This document shows positions 34,273 through 43,397 of a stretch of 64,000 nt of DNA, one piece after another. The position numbers were made by a program, and so were the translations under genes. Source of the stretch: CAZNKU01 sp045541135 (GTDB taxonomy: Bacteria > Bacillota > Clostridia > Monoglobales > Firm-18). Below the pieces are notes generated by a model. It was not told the origin of the DNA. It made no database searches and was given only the letters and a program-made list of their open reading frames with translations. Each line of letters begins with the position of its first letter. Positions within the stretch are counted from its first letter, which is position 1. The stretch spans positions 89,023 through 153,022 of the forward strand of contig JAZQIO010000051.1 of the NCBI GenBank assembly GCA_045541135.1, in the 5' to 3' direction.

Positions 34273-35706
34273 TTATCTTTTGTCAAGTTCTTCTTTGATA
34301 AGTTTATTAAGAATTTGTGGGTTACCTTGGCCTTTTGTTGCTCTCATTGTCTGACCTACAAGGAAACCGATAGCTTTGTCTTTACCGCCTTTGTAGTCTG
34401 CAACGGACTGTGGGTTGTTGTCTATGATTTCTACAACAATCTTCAAAAGTGCACTTTCATCACTAATCTGTACAAGACCTTTTTCTTTTATTATAATTTC
34501 TGGGTCACGGGGATTAGAAAAAAGTTCTTCAATTACTTTTTTACCCTGATTGTTGCTTATTGTTCCTTTGTCAATAATAGAAATAAGCTTTACAAGGTGT
34601 TCTGCCGGAATTGGAATTTGGGAAGGTTCCATATTATTTTCGTTAAGAAGTCTGGAAATATCACTTAAAATCCAGTTACTTGCAGACTTACCCTTAGCAC
34701 CTAATTCCATACATTTATCAAGATAATCGGCAAGATGAATGCTCATTGTTATCTGACCTGCATCATATTCTGTAAGACCGCCCTCGTTAATGTATCTTTC
34801 TTTACGCTGTGCAGGAAGTTCAGGTATGGATTTGCGTATTTTATCAATCCATTCATCATCAACGATAATAGGTACCAAATCAGGTTCAGGAAAGTATCTG
34901 TAGTCCTGGGCTTCTTCTTTGCTTCGCATTGCAATTGATACACCCTTTGCATCGTCCCAACGTCTTGTTTCCTGTATAATTTTATTTCCTGCCAAAATTT
35001 CATTAATTTGTCTTTGTGACTCGTATTCAATAGCACGTACAGCTCCGCTGAAGGAATTGACATTTTTCATTTCTGTTCGTGTGCCGAATTCAGCCTGTCC
35101 TTCAGGACGAACGGAAACGTTTATGTCACAACGAAGTGAACCTTCTTGCATTTTACAGTCGGAAACGCCGGTATATTCCAAAATTGCCTTTAAATTTTCA
35201 AGATATGCTCTTGCTTCTTCGGAACTTCTCATATCAGGTTCGGAAACAATTTCTATAAGAGGAACACCGCATCTGTTAAAGTCTACCAAGGTGTTACCTG
35301 CTACAGCTTCGTGAAAAAGTTTACCTGCGTCTTCTTCAATATGAATTCTTGTTATACCAATTCTTTTTTTGTTGCCGTCTATAGTGATGTCAACATAACC
35401 GTTTGTACACAGAGGAAGATCAAACTGTGATGTCTGATAAGCCTTTGGAAGGTCGGGATAGAAGTAGTTTTTTCTGTCCTGTTTGCCTTCTTTTGTAATT
35501 GAGCAGTTTGTTGCAAGGCCGGCTTTGATGCCGTAATCAACAACTTTTTTGTTAAGGACGGGCAATGTTCCCGGCATACCTGTACAAATAGGGCAGCAAT
35601 GTGTATTTGTATCACCGCCAAATTCGTTAGCACAACTACAATATATTTTAGTGTCTGTTGCAAGTTCTGCATGAACCTCCAGACCGATTACTGTTTCAAA
35701 ATTCAT
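34273..35706 (-). CDS. gatB: Aspartyl/glutamyl-tRNA amidotransferase subunit B
   Basis: Kinase and tRNA-binding subunit of GatCAB, which turns Glu-tRNA(Gln) and Asp-tRNA(Asn) into the amide forms. It is 477 aa. ETVIGLEVHAELATDTKIYC opens the catalytic cradle, with the zinc cysteines in CSC and HCCPICTG; DFNRCGVPLIEIVSEPD is the family signature, and a YqeY-type tail domain closes it. ATG 35706 is used: AGAGGTG lies 6 nt upstream, and the GTG three codons earlier is inside that site. It is last in gatC-gatA-gatB. Confidence 0.97.
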   Translation of the reverse strand: MNFETVIGLEVHAELATDTKIYCSCANEFGGDTNTHCCPICTGMPGTLPVLNKKVVDYGIKAGLATNCSITKEGKQDRKNYFYPDLPKAYQTSQFDLPLCTNGYVDITIDGNKKRIGITRIHIEEDAGKLFHEAVAGNTLVDFNRCGVPLIEIVSEPDMRSSEEARAYLENLKAILEYTGVSDCKMQEGSLRCDINVSVRPEGQAEFGTRTEMKNVNSFSGAVRAIEYESQRQINEILAGNKIIQETRRWDDAKGVSIAMRSKEEAQDYRYFPEPDLVPIIVDDEWIDKIRKSIPELPAQRKERYINEGGLTEYDAGQITMSIHLADYLDKCMELGAKGKSASNWILSDISRLLNENNMEPSQIPIPAEHLVKLISIIDKGTISNNQGKKVIEELFSNPRDPEIIIKEKGLVQISDESALLKIVVEIIDNNPQSVADYKGGKDKAIGFLVGQTMRATKGQGNPQILNKLIKEELDKR

Positions 35707-35724
35707 TTTATTCACCTCTTTTTG

Positions 35725-37185
35725 TTAAATCTGCGGACGGATTTTTGGTAAATCTGCATTCTGCTCAAATGTATAAGCTGCACGAAGTAATGTTGGTTCA
35801 CTGAATGCTTTACCGATTAACTGCATACCTATCGGCATTTTATTTTTATCAAATCCGCAAGGAACAGAAATTGCAGGAACACTTGCGATGTTAATTGATA
35901 CTGTGCAAATATCTTCAAGGTACATCTGCAATGGATCTGTAGTTTTTGAACCGATGTTAAATGCAGTAGTAGGAGCAGTAGGAGTAAGAATAAAGTCATA
36001 TTTTTCAAAAGCGGTATCAAAGTCGTTTTTGATAACGGTTCTTACCTGCTGTGCCTTTTTGTAGTATGCATCATAGTAGCCTGAACTTAGTGCGTAAGTT
36101 CCAAGCATAATTCTGCGTTTGACTTCTTTACCAAAGCCTTCGCTTCTTGTTTTCTTATACAAGTCATCAAGACTTTCGAACTTTTCAGTTCTGTAACCGT
36201 ATTTAATACCGTCATATCTGGCAAGGTTAGAACTTGCTTCGGCAGATGAAATAATGTAATATGCAGGCAAAGCATATTTTGATGCTTTCATACCAAAATA
36301 TTCAATTTCAGCACCCAATAACTTATATGTTTCAGCTGCTTTTATAATAGCGTTTTTAACATCTTCGTTAATACCTTCACCGATATAGTCGTTAGGAATA
36401 CCTATTTTCATACCCTTTACATCGTTAACCAATGCTTTTGTGTAATCTTCTTTGGGTATATTGATTGATGTACTGTCCATTTTATCGTGACCTGCTATTA
36501 AATTTAAAACCATTGCAGAGTCTGTAACGTCTTTTGTAAGTGGACCAATCTGGTCAAGAGAAGATGCAAATGCAACAAGACCGAATCTTGAAACAAGACC
36601 GTATGTTGGTTTTAAACCGACAACACCGCAGAATGATGCGGGCTGACGGATTGAACCACCTGTATCAGAGCCAAGTGTATACACAGCAGTATCAGCACTG
36701 ACTGATGCAGCAGAACCGCCTGATGAGCCACCGGGCACTTTTTCAAGATTATATGGATTTTTCGTATTTTTAAAATATGAGTTTTCAGTTGAAGAACCCA
36801 TAGCAAATTCGTCCATATTAAGCTTACCAAGTACAGGTGCATTGATTTCTTTTAATTTTTTGGCAACAAAAGCATCGTATGGTGGAACAAAGTTTTCAAG
36901 CATTTTAGATGCACAGGTTGTCCTAATTCCTTCTGTGCAGATATTATCCTTAATAGCCATTGGAATACCTTCCAAAGGTGCAATTTCATCACCGTCAGCT
37001 ATTTTTTTATCTACAAGTTTTGCTGTTTCCAATGCAAGCTCGTGAGTTTTTGTAATATAACTTTTAACTTTGTTTTCAACGTTTTCTATACGTTCAATAA
37101 TGGATTTTGTTATTTCTGTGCTTGAAACTTCCTTAGACTTTAATTTTGCTGAAAGTTCATGAGCAGTAAGTTCGTATAAATTCAT
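35725..37185 (-). CDS. gatA: Aspartyl/glutamyl-tRNA amidotransferase subunit A
   Basis: The glutaminase subunit, 486 aa, of the amidase signature family. The Ser-cisSer-Lys triad is visible: Lys in MAIKDNICTEG (about residue 78), Ser in PGGSSGGSAASV, and Ser in GSDTGGSIRQPA. It releases ammonia from glutamine that is channelled to GatB. GGAGG precedes ATG 37185. It lies 18 nt ahead of gatB and 11 nt behind gatC. Confidence 0.97.
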   Translation of the reverse strand: MNLYELTAHELSAKLKSKEVSSTEITKSIIERIENVENKVKSYITKTHELALETAKLVDKKIADGDEIAPLEGIPMAIKDNICTEGIRTTCASKMLENFVPPYDAFVAKKLKEINAPVLGKLNMDEFAMGSSTENSYFKNTKNPYNLEKVPGGSSGGSAASVSADTAVYTLGSDTGGSIRQPASFCGVVGLKPTYGLVSRFGLVAFASSLDQIGPLTKDVTDSAMVLNLIAGHDKMDSTSINIPKEDYTKALVNDVKGMKIGIPNDYIGEGINEDVKNAIIKAAETYKLLGAEIEYFGMKASKYALPAYYIISSAEASSNLARYDGIKYGYRTEKFESLDDLYKKTRSEGFGKEVKRRIMLGTYALSSGYYDAYYKKAQQVRTVIKNDFDTAFEKYDFILTPTAPTTAFNIGSKTTDPLQMYLEDICTVSINIASVPAISVPCGFDKNKMPIGMQLIGKAFSEPTLLRAAYTFEQNADLPKIRPQI

Positions 37186-37196
37186 TTTAAAACCTC

Positions 37197-37484
37197 CTAT
37201 TCAACAACTTTTGGTACAAGATAGCATCCGCCCTCCTGAGACGGTGCGTTTTTGAGAATATCTTCCTGAGAATAAGAAGGTTCAACTTTATCTTCTCTAA
37301 AAACATTCTGTACTTTCATCGCATGGTTTGTAGGAACAACACTTTCTGTATCAATTTCAGCAAGCATGTCCGCAAAGTTAATAATGCTTTCCATTTCACC
37401 TGTAAGCTTTTCGGCTTCGGCTTCATCAACATAAAGTTTTGCAAGGTTTGCAACATATTTAACTTCATCAGTTGTGATTTTCAT
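37197..37484 (-). CDS. gatC: Aspartyl/glutamyl-tRNA amidotransferase subunit C
   Basis: 95 aa. It wraps between GatA and GatB and stabilises the complex. The N-terminal helix (TDEVKYVANLAKLYVDEAEA) and the REDKVEPSYSQEDILKNAP stretch are typical. The presence of all three genes implies this organism lacks at least one of GlnRS or AsnRS, or uses the transamidation route; that is known of the family. First gene of the operon, with a promoter at 37522-37550. Confidence 0.96.
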   Translation of the reverse strand: MKITTDEVKYVANLAKLYVDEAEAEKLTGEMESIINFADMLAEIDTESVVPTNHAMKVQNVFREDKVEPSYSQEDILKNAPSQEGGCYLVPKVVE

Positions 37485-37521
37485 TTATATCATCCTTTCG
37501 TGGAATATTTACCAAATAAAT

Positions 37522-37550
37522 ATTATACACTATTTTTTTGTGAATTTCAA
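37522..37550 (-). promoter_or_regulatory. SigA-type promoter of gatCAB
   Basis: Minus strand TTGAAA (37550-37545), 17-nt spacer, TATAAT (37527-37522), directly after the ligA stop. It makes gatCAB independent of ligA. Confidence 0.87.
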
Positions 37551-39521
37551 TCATTCTGTCATCAAAATAAATTCTTTTTCATCAATTATTTTTACTCCAA
37601 GTTGTTCAGCTTTTGTAAGTTTGCTTCCGGCTTTTTCGCCTGCCAGAACATAGTCGGTTTTTTTAGAGACGGAGGAGGATGTCTTTCCACCAAATCGCTC
37701 TATAATTTCTGACGCCTCATCTCTTGAATATGTCGGCAAAGTGCCTGTAAGAACAAATGTTTTGCCATCAAAACGATTATCGCTTGTTTGCTTTGTATAT
37801 GTCAGGTCAACGCCTGCAAAACGTAATTTTTGGATTATATCAATGGAGCCTGTGCTTGAAAAGAAGTTCACAATACTTTTGGCCATAATAGGACCAATAT
37901 CACCGATTTTTGTAAGAGTTTCTTCCGAGGCGTCGGATAAACTATCGATATCTCCAAACCTTTCAGCAAGGATTTTACCTGCTTTACTTCCGATATTTCG
38001 TATTCCAAGTGCAAATATTACTCTGTCCAAACCTGCATTTTTTGAATTGTCTATGGCTTTTATAAGGTTGTTGGCAGATTTTACACCCATACGATCAATG
38101 TCAACTAAATCTTCGTATTTAAGGTAGTATAAATCTGCAGGACTCTTTATAAGCTCAAGTTCCGCAAGTTGTTCGATAATGGCAGGACCAAGCCCGTCTA
38201 TATCCATTGCATCCTTGCTTGCAAAATGAATAATGTTTCGTATTTTCTGTGCAGGACATTCGGGATTAATACATCTTGTCGCCGCTTCATCAGCTTCTCT
38301 TACAACGTGAGTACCGCATACCGGACATTTGTCGGGCATAGTGTAAGGTGTTTCGTTGCCGGTTCTTTTTTCTTTAACAACCTCTACAACTTCTGGTATT
38401 ATATCACCTGCTTTTTGAATAATTACTGTGTCGCCAATTCTTATATCTTTATTTGTTATGTTATCAATGTTATGCAGTGTTGCGCGACTTACTGTTGAAC
38501 CTGCAATTTTTACAGGTTCAAGCTCGGCAGTTGGAGTAAGAACACCTGTTCTGCCTACCTGTATTGTAATATCCAAAAGTTTTGTCTGTTTTTGTTCGGC
38601 AGGATATTTGTAAGCAATTGCCCATCTTGGGGCTTTTGATGTACTACCAAGTGAATTACGTTGTACAAAGTCATTAATTTTAATTACTGCACCATCGATA
38701 TCGAAACCAAGTTCTCCACGCATTTCTCCGATTTTTTGGATTTGCGCATATGCTTCATTGATTGTATTAAATGACTCGTAAGTAGGGCTTACTTTAAAGC
38801 CAAGTTGTTTTAAATAGTCAAGTGACTCTTTATGATTACTGAATTTTTTACCTGTTATCTGTTGTATGTTGAAAATGAATATACTCAAGTTGCGATCTGC
38901 GGTAACTTTGCTGTTGAGTTGTCTTAAAGAACCTGCCGCTGCATTACGTGGGTTTGCAAATAACGATTGTTCAAGTTCTTCTCTTTTTTGATTCAGTTCT
39001 ATAAAGCTTGAAACAGGCATATAAACTTCGCCACGCACTTCCAAGTATGGAACATGTTCGGTTAAACGAAGTGGAATAGCTTTTATGGTTTTTAAGTTTT
39101 CTGTTACATCTTCACCTACAATACCATCGCCTCGTGTTGAACCACGTACAAATTCACCATTTTCGTATTCTAAAGAGACTGAAAGTCCATCTATTTTCAT
39201 TTCAACGACATATTCGGGATTCGAAATAATCTTGTGTACAGATTTATCAAAATCTTCAAGTTCATCTTTTGAAAAAGCATCATTAAGACTTTCCATCGGA
39301 ACTGTATGGATTACTGTATCAAATCCTTCCAAAACTTTTCCGCCAACTCTTTCGGTAGGTGAATTTTTGATTTTATATTCCGGATATTTTGTTTCTAAAT
39401 CCATAAGTTCATGAATAAGTTTGTCATATTCAAAATCGCTTATTGTAGGATTGTCAAGCACATAATAATCATAACTGTGTTGCTCTATTTTTTTTACAAG
39501 TTCTTCCATATGAGTTTTCAT
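37551..39521 (-). CDS. ligA: NAD-dependent DNA ligase LigA
   Basis: Seals nicks in replication and repair. It is 656 aa. Domain Ia (YDYYVLDNPTISDFEYDKL) binds NAD; the adenylated lysine is Lys109 in MKIDG. An OB fold follows, then a four-cysteine zinc finger (CPVC and CINPEC), the helix-hairpin-helix repeats (IDGLGPAIIEQL, IRNIGSKAGKILAERFG, IGDIGPIMAKSIV) and a C-terminal BRCT domain (GKTFVLTGTLPTYSRDEA). GGAGG lies upstream of ATG 39521. Confidence 0.98.
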   Translation of the reverse strand: MKTHMEELVKKIEQHSYDYYVLDNPTISDFEYDKLIHELMDLETKYPEYKIKNSPTERVGGKVLEGFDTVIHTVPMESLNDAFSKDELEDFDKSVHKIISNPEYVVEMKIDGLSVSLEYENGEFVRGSTRGDGIVGEDVTENLKTIKAIPLRLTEHVPYLEVRGEVYMPVSSFIELNQKREELEQSLFANPRNAAAGSLRQLNSKVTADRNLSIFIFNIQQITGKKFSNHKESLDYLKQLGFKVSPTYESFNTINEAYAQIQKIGEMRGELGFDIDGAVIKINDFVQRNSLGSTSKAPRWAIAYKYPAEQKQTKLLDITIQVGRTGVLTPTAELEPVKIAGSTVSRATLHNIDNITNKDIRIGDTVIIQKAGDIIPEVVEVVKEKRTGNETPYTMPDKCPVCGTHVVREADEAATRCINPECPAQKIRNIIHFASKDAMDIDGLGPAIIEQLAELELIKSPADLYYLKYEDLVDIDRMGVKSANNLIKAIDNSKNAGLDRVIFALGIRNIGSKAGKILAERFGDIDSLSDASEETLTKIGDIGPIMAKSIVNFFSSTGSIDIIQKLRFAGVDLTYTKQTSDNRFDGKTFVLTGTLPTYSRDEASEIIERFGGKTSSSVSKKTDYVLAGEKAGSKLTKAEQLGVKIIDEKEFILMTE

Positions 39522-39554
39522 GGTAAGTCCTCCATAATTTAAGACATATACTTT

Positions 39555-39583
39555 ATTTTACCACATTATTTAAAATTTTACAA
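39555..39583 (-). promoter_or_regulatory. Likely SigA-type promoter of ligA
   Basis: Minus strand TTGTAA (39583-39578), 17-nt spacer, TAAAAT (39560-39555). It begins at the base after the yunB stop codon. Confidence 0.7.
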
Positions 39584-40264
39584 CTATTTAGACACATAAA
39601 CATCAGGAACTTTTCCGACAATTATTGTTTCGGTCAGTATTGTTTCATAACTCACTTTTTTGTTTATTGATTCATATGGAAGAATAATTATAATGTTGAT
39701 GTTTGCAAAAACAGATAATTTGTGTTTGGTTTGATTTACTCCTGCTGATTCAAAGCTGCTTTTTATATGTAAATCGGGAGAAGATGCAGTAAGTATTTTT
39801 ATTGGTATTTCAGGTCCTCGCCCTGACAATATGTATGTTTTTGTAAGATTACCTATTGGAATTCCAAGTTCTTTCACATGTGGATTTTTTAAGTTTTCAA
39901 TGATTTTATTTGATAAATCTAACTTTACTTTGTTTATTGCAACTGTATTTGTTGTTATTGAGATTATATCTCCGGTATCATTTTTATTTATGTTGCAAAG
40001 TTCATCATAATCTTTATTGTATTTTGAAATTTCTTCTATGGATTTATCTATGGTTTCAAGCGCATATATATTTGCAAGAGATACAGCTAAAGCTTCAACG
40101 GTTGGTTTGAAGTTTTTTTCTATGTTTTTAATAGTTAAAATAAAAGATACGTTAAATATAAATATCATTATTATACAGAGTATTTTTTTGCCTTTAAGGT
40201 TAATTGAATATATTATGTGGGTTTTGTGTTTTTTAAATATGTTTTTTATAACAGACACCCCCAT
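39584..40264 (-). CDS. yunB: Sporulation protein YunB
   Basis: 226 aa with one N-terminal membrane segment (about 28-46) and an extracytoplasmic body. The YunB signature is present: LSGRGPEIPIKI and SSFESAGVNQTKHKL. In B. subtilis yunB is expressed in the mother cell (SigE regulon) and its loss affects sporulation; exact function is unknown. The start is uncertain: ATG 40264 has no good ribosome site, while GGGGGTG lies just inside the frame. No SigA promoter was seen, which fits sporulation-stage expression. Confidence 0.9.
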   Translation of the reverse strand: MGVSVIKNIFKKHKTHIIYSINLKGKKILCIIMIFIFNVSFILTIKNIEKNFKPTVEALAVSLANIYALETIDKSIEEISKYNKDYDELCNINKNDTGDIISITTNTVAINKVKLDLSNKIIENLKNPHVKELGIPIGNLTKTYILSGRGPEIPIKILTASSPDLHIKSSFESAGVNQTKHKLSVFANINIIIILPYESINKKVSYETILTETIIVGKVPDVYVSK

Positions 40265-40277
40265 ACATATATATTAA

Positions 40278-40306
40278 AAAATGCCACGAAATTTTCGTGA
40301 CATTTT
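40278..40306 (-). terminator. Terminator of glmM
   Basis: Thirteen-bp stem (40278-40290 with 40294-40306) with one pair that is G-U on the minus-strand RNA, three-base loop, A/T-rich tail. It lies just beyond the glmM stop. Confidence 0.75.
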
Positions 40307-40310
40307 AAAT

Positions 40311-41657
40311 TTAATTTAATTTTTCTTCAATTAGTTTTGCTAATTTTTCAGCACGTTCTGTAATAACATCAATGTTTTTCCCCTCAATCATTACTCGCAC
40401 TAATGGTTCTGTTCCGGATGGTCTTATTAAAACTCTGCCGTTACCGGAAAATTCGGCTTCGATTTTTTCAATTTCTGACATAATTTCTTTGTTTTCGGTA
40501 TAGGCATTTTTGTTTTGAGTTTTTACTTTCGCATTTACAAGTACCTGAGGTAAAACCTCAAAAACAGAGGCAAGCTCCGATGTTTTTTTGTTTGATTTTT
40601 TTACAACGGAAAGCAGTTGTAGTGCAGTTACAAGACCGTCGCCGGTTGTATTATGTTCCAAAAAAATGATATGACCTGACTGTTCACCGCCTATGGAATA
40701 ATTGTTTTTGTGCATTTCTTCCAGAACATATCTGTCGCCTACTTTTGTTTTTTTAACTTCGAGACCCTTTTCCTCAGCCATTAAAAATAAACCAAGGTTA
40801 CTCATTATTGTTGCGACAATTACGTTGTCGTTAAGCTTACCGCGCTCTTTCATATCAAGCGCACAAATTGCCATGATTTTGTCACCATCAACAATGTTTC
40901 CGTTTTCATCAGTTGCCAGCACTCTATCCGCATCACCATCAAAAGCAATACCAATGTCTGCTTCAACTTTTTTTACATATTCACATAGCTGTGATATATG
41001 TGTTGAGCCGCAGTTTTTGTTTATGTTAACACCGTTTGGTGTATCATTAATAACAAAAACTTCAGCGCCTAGGTCTTCCAGTACTTTTTTTGCAGTGACG
41101 GATGATGCACCGTTTGCACAGTCGACAGCAATTTTCATACCGTCAAGTTTTGTTGGTATGGTTGATTTGGCAAATTCTCTGTAGTCATTTACACCATCGC
41201 TTTTATAGACAATTTTGCCTATATCCTCACCAACTGAAAGTTTAATTGCTTCGGAGTTGTCAAGAATCAGTGACTCTATTTTTTCTTCAATTTCGTCACT
41301 TAGTTTGAATCCTTTGTTGTTAAAAAACTTAATTCCGTTATATTCCATCGGGTTGTGTGATGCTGAGATTACAATGCCGGCATCGGCTTTATATAACCTC
41401 GTCAAATACGCAACCGCAGGAGTAGGTATAACGCCAACAAGAATTACTTCTGCCCCTACAGAACATAGACCTGCAGCAAGGGCTGATTCTAACATATCTC
41501 CGGAAATTCTGGTGTCTTTACCGATAATAATCTTTGGCTTTCTTGATTCTTTGCTAAGTACATATGCACCTGCCTGACCAAGTTTGAAAGCAAGTTCCAC
41601 GGTAAGCTCGCTATTTGCAACGCCTCTGACACCATCTGTTCCAAATAATCTACCCAT
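40311..41657 (-). CDS. glmM: Phosphoglucosamine mutase GlmM
   Basis: Converts glucosamine-6-P to glucosamine-1-P, the step before GlmU (encoded at 60984). It is 448 aa. The phosphoserine is Ser100 in ISASHNP; metal aspartates are in DGDADR; the sugar loop is GGEQSGHI and the phosphate loop is RPSGTEPLVRV. ATG 41657 is chosen because AAGGAG lies 8 nt upstream; the GTG three codons earlier overlaps that site. Single-gene unit with its own promoter and terminator. Confidence 0.97.
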   Translation of the reverse strand: MGRLFGTDGVRGVANSELTVELAFKLGQAGAYVLSKESRKPKIIIGKDTRISGDMLESALAAGLCSVGAEVILVGVIPTPAVAYLTRLYKADAGIVISASHNPMEYNGIKFFNNKGFKLSDEIEEKIESLILDNSEAIKLSVGEDIGKIVYKSDGVNDYREFAKSTIPTKLDGMKIAVDCANGASSVTAKKVLEDLGAEVFVINDTPNGVNINKNCGSTHISQLCEYVKKVEADIGIAFDGDADRVLATDENGNIVDGDKIMAICALDMKERGKLNDNVIVATIMSNLGLFLMAEEKGLEVKKTKVGDRYVLEEMHKNNYSIGGEQSGHIIFLEHNTTGDGLVTALQLLSVVKKSNKKTSELASVFEVLPQVLVNAKVKTQNKNAYTENKEIMSEIEKIEAEFSGNGRVLIRPSGTEPLVRVMIEGKNIDVITERAEKLAKLIEEKLN

Positions 41658-41686
41658 GTCTATCACTCCTTATTAAGTTTTAAAAT

Positions 41687-41715
41687 ATTATATCATTATT
41701 TATTATTTTTTTCAA
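41687..41715 (-). promoter_or_regulatory. SigA-type promoter of glmM
   Basis: Minus strand TTGAAA (41715-41710), 17-nt spacer, TATAAT (41692-41687). Confidence 0.87.
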
Positions 41716-41769
41716 TATTGAATTAATATTAATATTATACAAATCATAGGTTAATATGAGGTGATTTTT

Positions 41770-42006
41770 TTGAGCAGATATGCTGAACTCAGAAACAAGG
41801 AAATAATAAATATCAGTGATGGAAGCAGGATGGGATATGTTTGTGATATCGAATTTGATCTTGAAAGTGGAAAGGTGAAAGCTTTGATTTTACCGAGAAA
41901 GACGGGCTTTTTTGGATTGTTTACACGTAACGAAGAATATGTTATTTTATGGAAGGATATAAAAAAAATAGGAGATGACATAATTTTTGTAGAATTTTGT
42001 TTGTAA
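41770..42006 (+). CDS. YlmC/YmxH-like PRC-barrel sporulation protein
   Basis: A 78-aa protein made of one PRC-barrel domain (ELRNKEIINISDGSRMGYV, then GKVKALILPR, then YVILWKDIKKIGDDIIFVE). YlmC/YmxH proteins are conserved in spore formers, with unknown function. TTG 41770 is chosen because AGGTG lies 6 nt upstream; the GTG at 41761 is part of that ribosome site. Its stop codon lies within the -35 element of nrdR. It is divergent from glmM. Confidence 0.88.
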   Translation: MSRYAELRNKEIINISDGSRMGYVCDIEFDLESGKVKALILPRKTGFFGLFTRNEEYVILWKDIKKIGDDIIFVEFCL

Positions 42007-42029
42007 TTTTGGAAAATATATGTTATAAT
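42001..42029 (+). promoter_or_regulatory. SigA-type promoter of nrdR
   Basis: TTGTAA (42001-42006, sharing the TAA stop of the preceding gene), 17-nt spacer, TATAAT (42024-42029). Confidence 0.78.
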
Positions 42030-42039
42030 ATAAAAAATG

Positions 42040-42055
42040 ATACTAAATATTGTGT
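42040..42055 (-). promoter_or_regulatory. Candidate NrdR box in front of nrdR
   Basis: On the minus strand the site reads ACACAATATTTAGTAT, 14 of 16 positions of the published NrdR consensus acaCwAtATaTwGtgt. It covers about +4 to +19 of the transcript from the promoter at 42001-42029. A second box at the usual distance was not convincing (10 of 16 at 42011-42026). A wider inverted repeat, TTTTGGAAA at 42007 and TTTCCAAAA at 42067, encloses it. Confidence 0.6.
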
Positions 42056-42098
42056 TTTAGTATTTGTTTCCAAAATTTTAAACGGATGGTGATAAGTT

Positions 42099-42554
42099 AT
42101 GCGTTGTGTATTTTGCGGACATATCGAAAGTAAGGTTATTGATTCAAGATCAGCTGATGACGGAAGTTCAATCAGAAGAAGAAGAGAATGTCTTGAATGC
42201 GGAAAAAGATTTACTACTTATGAAAAGGTTGAAAACATTCCTCTTATTGTAGTAAAGAAGGACAAAACAAGACAACAGTTTGACAGACAAAAACTACTTA
42301 CAGGTCTTCTACGCGCTTGTGAAAAGAGACCGGTAACCATCAGTCAACTTGAAATTGTTGTTGATAACATTGAAACAAGTATTCAAAATACTTTGAAGCG
42401 CGAAATATCGTCAGTTGAAATTGGTGAAATGGTAATGAACGAGCTTAAAAATATTGACGAAGTTGCCTATGTTCGTTTTGCATCTGTTTACCGCCAGTTC
42501 AGGGATGTTAACACTTTTATGGATGAACTAAAAAAAATTCTGAAGGAGAAATAA
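42099..42554 (+). CDS. nrdR: Transcriptional repressor NrdR
   Basis: 151 aa. An N-terminal zinc ribbon (CxxC in CVFCGH and CLECGK) and an ATP-cone (PLIVVKKDKTRQQFDRQKLL and on) that senses ATP/dATP. NrdR represses ribonucleotide reductase genes by binding paired NrdR boxes. A good single box in its own leader suggests self-control. The PHP gene follows 3 nt after its stop. No ribonucleotide reductase gene is in the window. Confidence 0.97.
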   Translation: MRCVFCGHIESKVIDSRSADDGSSIRRRRECLECGKRFTTYEKVENIPLIVVKKDKTRQQFDRQKLLTGLLRACEKRPVTISQLEIVVDNIETSIQNTLKREISSVEIGEMVMNELKNIDEVAYVRFASVYRQFRDVNTFMDELKKILKEK

Positions 42555-42557
42555 AAT

Positions 42558-43397
42558 ATGACACGAATGATAGACCTTCATGTGCATACAACTGCATCAG
42601 ATGGTACTTTCACTCCCTCAGATGTCGTATTATTAGCAAAAAAAGCAGGTCTTTCAGCTATGGCGATTACTGACCATGATACAGTAGACGGCATAGATGA
42701 GGCGTTTAATAAAGCTAAGGAAGAAAATTTTGAGCTTATACCGGGTATTGAAATAAGTGTTGGTGATACAGAAAATATACATATTATCGGCTTATATATA
42801 GAGCATAAAAACACCGAACTTGGCAGTGTTGTTGATATAATGAAAAAATATCGGTTAGATAGAAATCTTGAACTGATTTCAAATATGCAAAAAGAAGGTT
42901 TTGATATTTCATATGAAAAAATTTGCGAATCAATGAATACCGATAATGCAGGTCGACTTCACATTGCTCATTATATGCAAAAAAAAGGTATGACTAATGA
43001 CTACAGAAAGATATTTAAAAAATATTTAATTCCTGGTGCCAAGACGTATGTGCCTATGAAAAATATTAGTGAACAAGAAGGTATACAAACGATTTTAAAA
43101 AGCGGTGGAATTCCTGTATTAGCACACATTAATTATCTTAAACAAAATGACGACGAAACTGAAAAGACAGTAAGAAGACTCATGGGATACGGTCTCAGAG
43201 GGATAGAAGTTTTTTATTCCGGATATGATAAACATACAGAAAAGCTTGCACATACAATAAGTGAAAAATATAATTTAATAAAAAGCGGCGGTACCGATTT
43301 TCACGGTGCCCGCCGACCAGGTGTTTATCTTGGAACAGGTAGAGGAAATATGTGTGTTCCTTATGAATTTTTAATTGATATCAAAAAGGAACTTTGA
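42558..43397 (+). CDS. PHP-domain phosphoesterase (YciV/RNase AM-like)
   Basis: 279 aa. The PHP metal ligands are visible in order: HVHTTASDGT, AITDHDTVDG, PGIEIS, the PVLAHINYL and the late GGTDFHG. Members split nucleoside 3',5'-bisphosphates or trim short RNA ends; which one applies here is not settled by sequence. The insert at about 72-180 is the usual cap domain. GAAGGAG precedes ATG 42558. Its 3' end overlaps the convergent murC coding end by 27 bp. Confidence 0.9.
   Translation: MTRMIDLHVHTTASDGTFTPSDVVLLAKKAGLSAMAITDHDTVDGIDEAFNKAKEENFELIPGIEISVGDTENIHIIGLYIEHKNTELGSVVDIMKKYRLDRNLELISNMQKEGFDISYEKICESMNTDNAGRLHIAHYMQKKGMTNDYRKIFKKYLIPGAKTYVPMKNISEQEGIQTILKSGGIPVLAHINYLKQNDDETEKTVRRLMGYGLRGIEVFYSGYDKHTEKLAHTISEKYNLIKSGGTDFHGARRPGVYLGTGRGNMCVPYEFLIDIKKEL

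Noticed and set aside
41700..41760. Sporulation sigma factor promoter for the ylmC-like gene
   Set aside because: A SigE-like -10 (TTATACAAA) can be read, but no -35 at proper spacing, and the region also holds the glmM promoter on the other strand.
42011..42026. Second NrdR box at the usual distance
   Set aside because: Only 10 of 16 positions fit and the centre-to-centre distance is 29, not the usual 31-32.
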